Assembly: GCA_038248505.1 (NCBI GenBank)
Contig: JBBRXJ010000114.1
Span: 1-6,384 of the forward strand
Source: JBBRXJ01 sp038248505
GTDB lineage: Bacteria; Bacteroidota; Bacteroidia; Bacteroidales; JBBRXJ01
Direction of reading: 5' to 3'
Length of the DNA stretch: 6,384 nt
The notes beneath the pieces are model-generated. The model saw only the letters and a program-made list of their open reading frames with translations, was not told where the DNA came from and did not search any database. The position numbers were made by a program, and so were the translations under genes. Every line of letters begins with the position of its first letter. The stretch's first letter is position 1. Positions 6,244 through 6,384 of this stretch are shown piece after piece.

Positions 6244-6384
6244 TTAAAACGCAGTTTCATAATGACTTATAATGAAATCACCCTTTTTCCCCCATGAGAG
6301 ATTAAAGTCATTTCCAATAAATCTTACGGTTAAATTTTCAAGATTTGATAATCCAGTGAAGAAAAAACTTGAAGTATTTTTTGA
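6244..6384 (-). CDS. C-terminal fragment of an unidentified protein (cut by window edge)
   Basis: The minus strand is open from the right edge to TAA at 6244-6246, 46 residues, including NLTVRFIGNDFNLSWGKK and the terminus DFIISHYETAF. The mixed composition (W, G, D, H among hydrophobics) looks like a real folded protein end, unlike the K/F-rich plus-strand frame that overlaps it from ATG 6272. I do not recognise the family. It would lie upstream of the Fe-S/chemotaxis gene in the same direction with 94 bases between, so cotranscription is possible. The gap holds no convincing terminator, only a 5-bp ATAGC/GCTAT stem, and no clear TAnnTTTG box. The evidence is an open frame and composition only. 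Confidence 0.45.
   Translation of the reverse strand, partial: SKNTSSFFFTGLSNLENLTVRFIGNDFNLSWGKKGDFIISHYETAF

Noticed and set aside
6272..6384. Plus-strand open frame from ATG to the right edge (37 codons, K/F-rich)
   Set aside because: It overlaps a minus-strand frame with more protein-like composition. I favour the minus strand but cannot exclude this one.
1..6384. CRISPR array, tRNA or rRNA genes
   Set aside because: No regularly spaced repeats, cloverleaf sequences or rRNA-like segments were seen on either strand.

Overview
The window looks like part of a Bacteroidota chromosome. Several signs agree. The DNA is AT-rich. Two proteins end in type A C-terminal sorting domains of the type IX secretion system (T9SS). 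One of them carries a SprB-like repeat. Start codons lack Shine-Dalgarno sequences, and one gene has a clear TAnnTTTG promoter box. The genus cannot be told from this stretch.

Layout, left to right. At the left edge (1-137, minus) is the first part of an IS1595-type transposase. Just beyond it, at 224-1330 (plus), is a decayed gene for a secreted T9SS cargo protein. Its signal peptide, beta-sandwich-like domain, SprB-type repeat and sorting domain can all be read, but only by changing frame twice. A bidirectional terminator (about 1411-1450) separates it from a block of minus-strand genes. Read in the direction of transcription, this block holds a secreted plastocyanin-like copper protein with a T9SS tail (3933-3349), the tRNA 2-thiolation enzyme mnmA (3259-2183), and a small exported protein resembling the TapB/DUF3108-like family (2152-1466). 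The last two are 30 bases apart and probably cotranscribed.

A gap with no convincing gene (3934-4304) contains a strong hairpin terminator. To its right is the most notable gene (6149-4305, minus), a soluble multi-domain sensor. It joins two [4Fe-4S] ferredoxin motifs, an [FeFe]-hydrogenase-like catalytic domain with altered motifs, an RnfB-type four-cysteine Fe-S motif and a chemotaxis-receptor signalling hairpin. This suggests a cytoplasmic redox or hydrogen sensor feeding a CheA/CheW-type pathway, but no che or hydrogenase-maturation gene lies in the window. At the right edge (6384-6244, minus) an open frame looks like the C-terminus of an unidentified protein upstream of the sensor.

The genes do not form one pathway. 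mnmA is housekeeping, the exported proteins belong to the envelope or surface, and the hydrogenase-chemotaxis fusion is the accessory item worth following.
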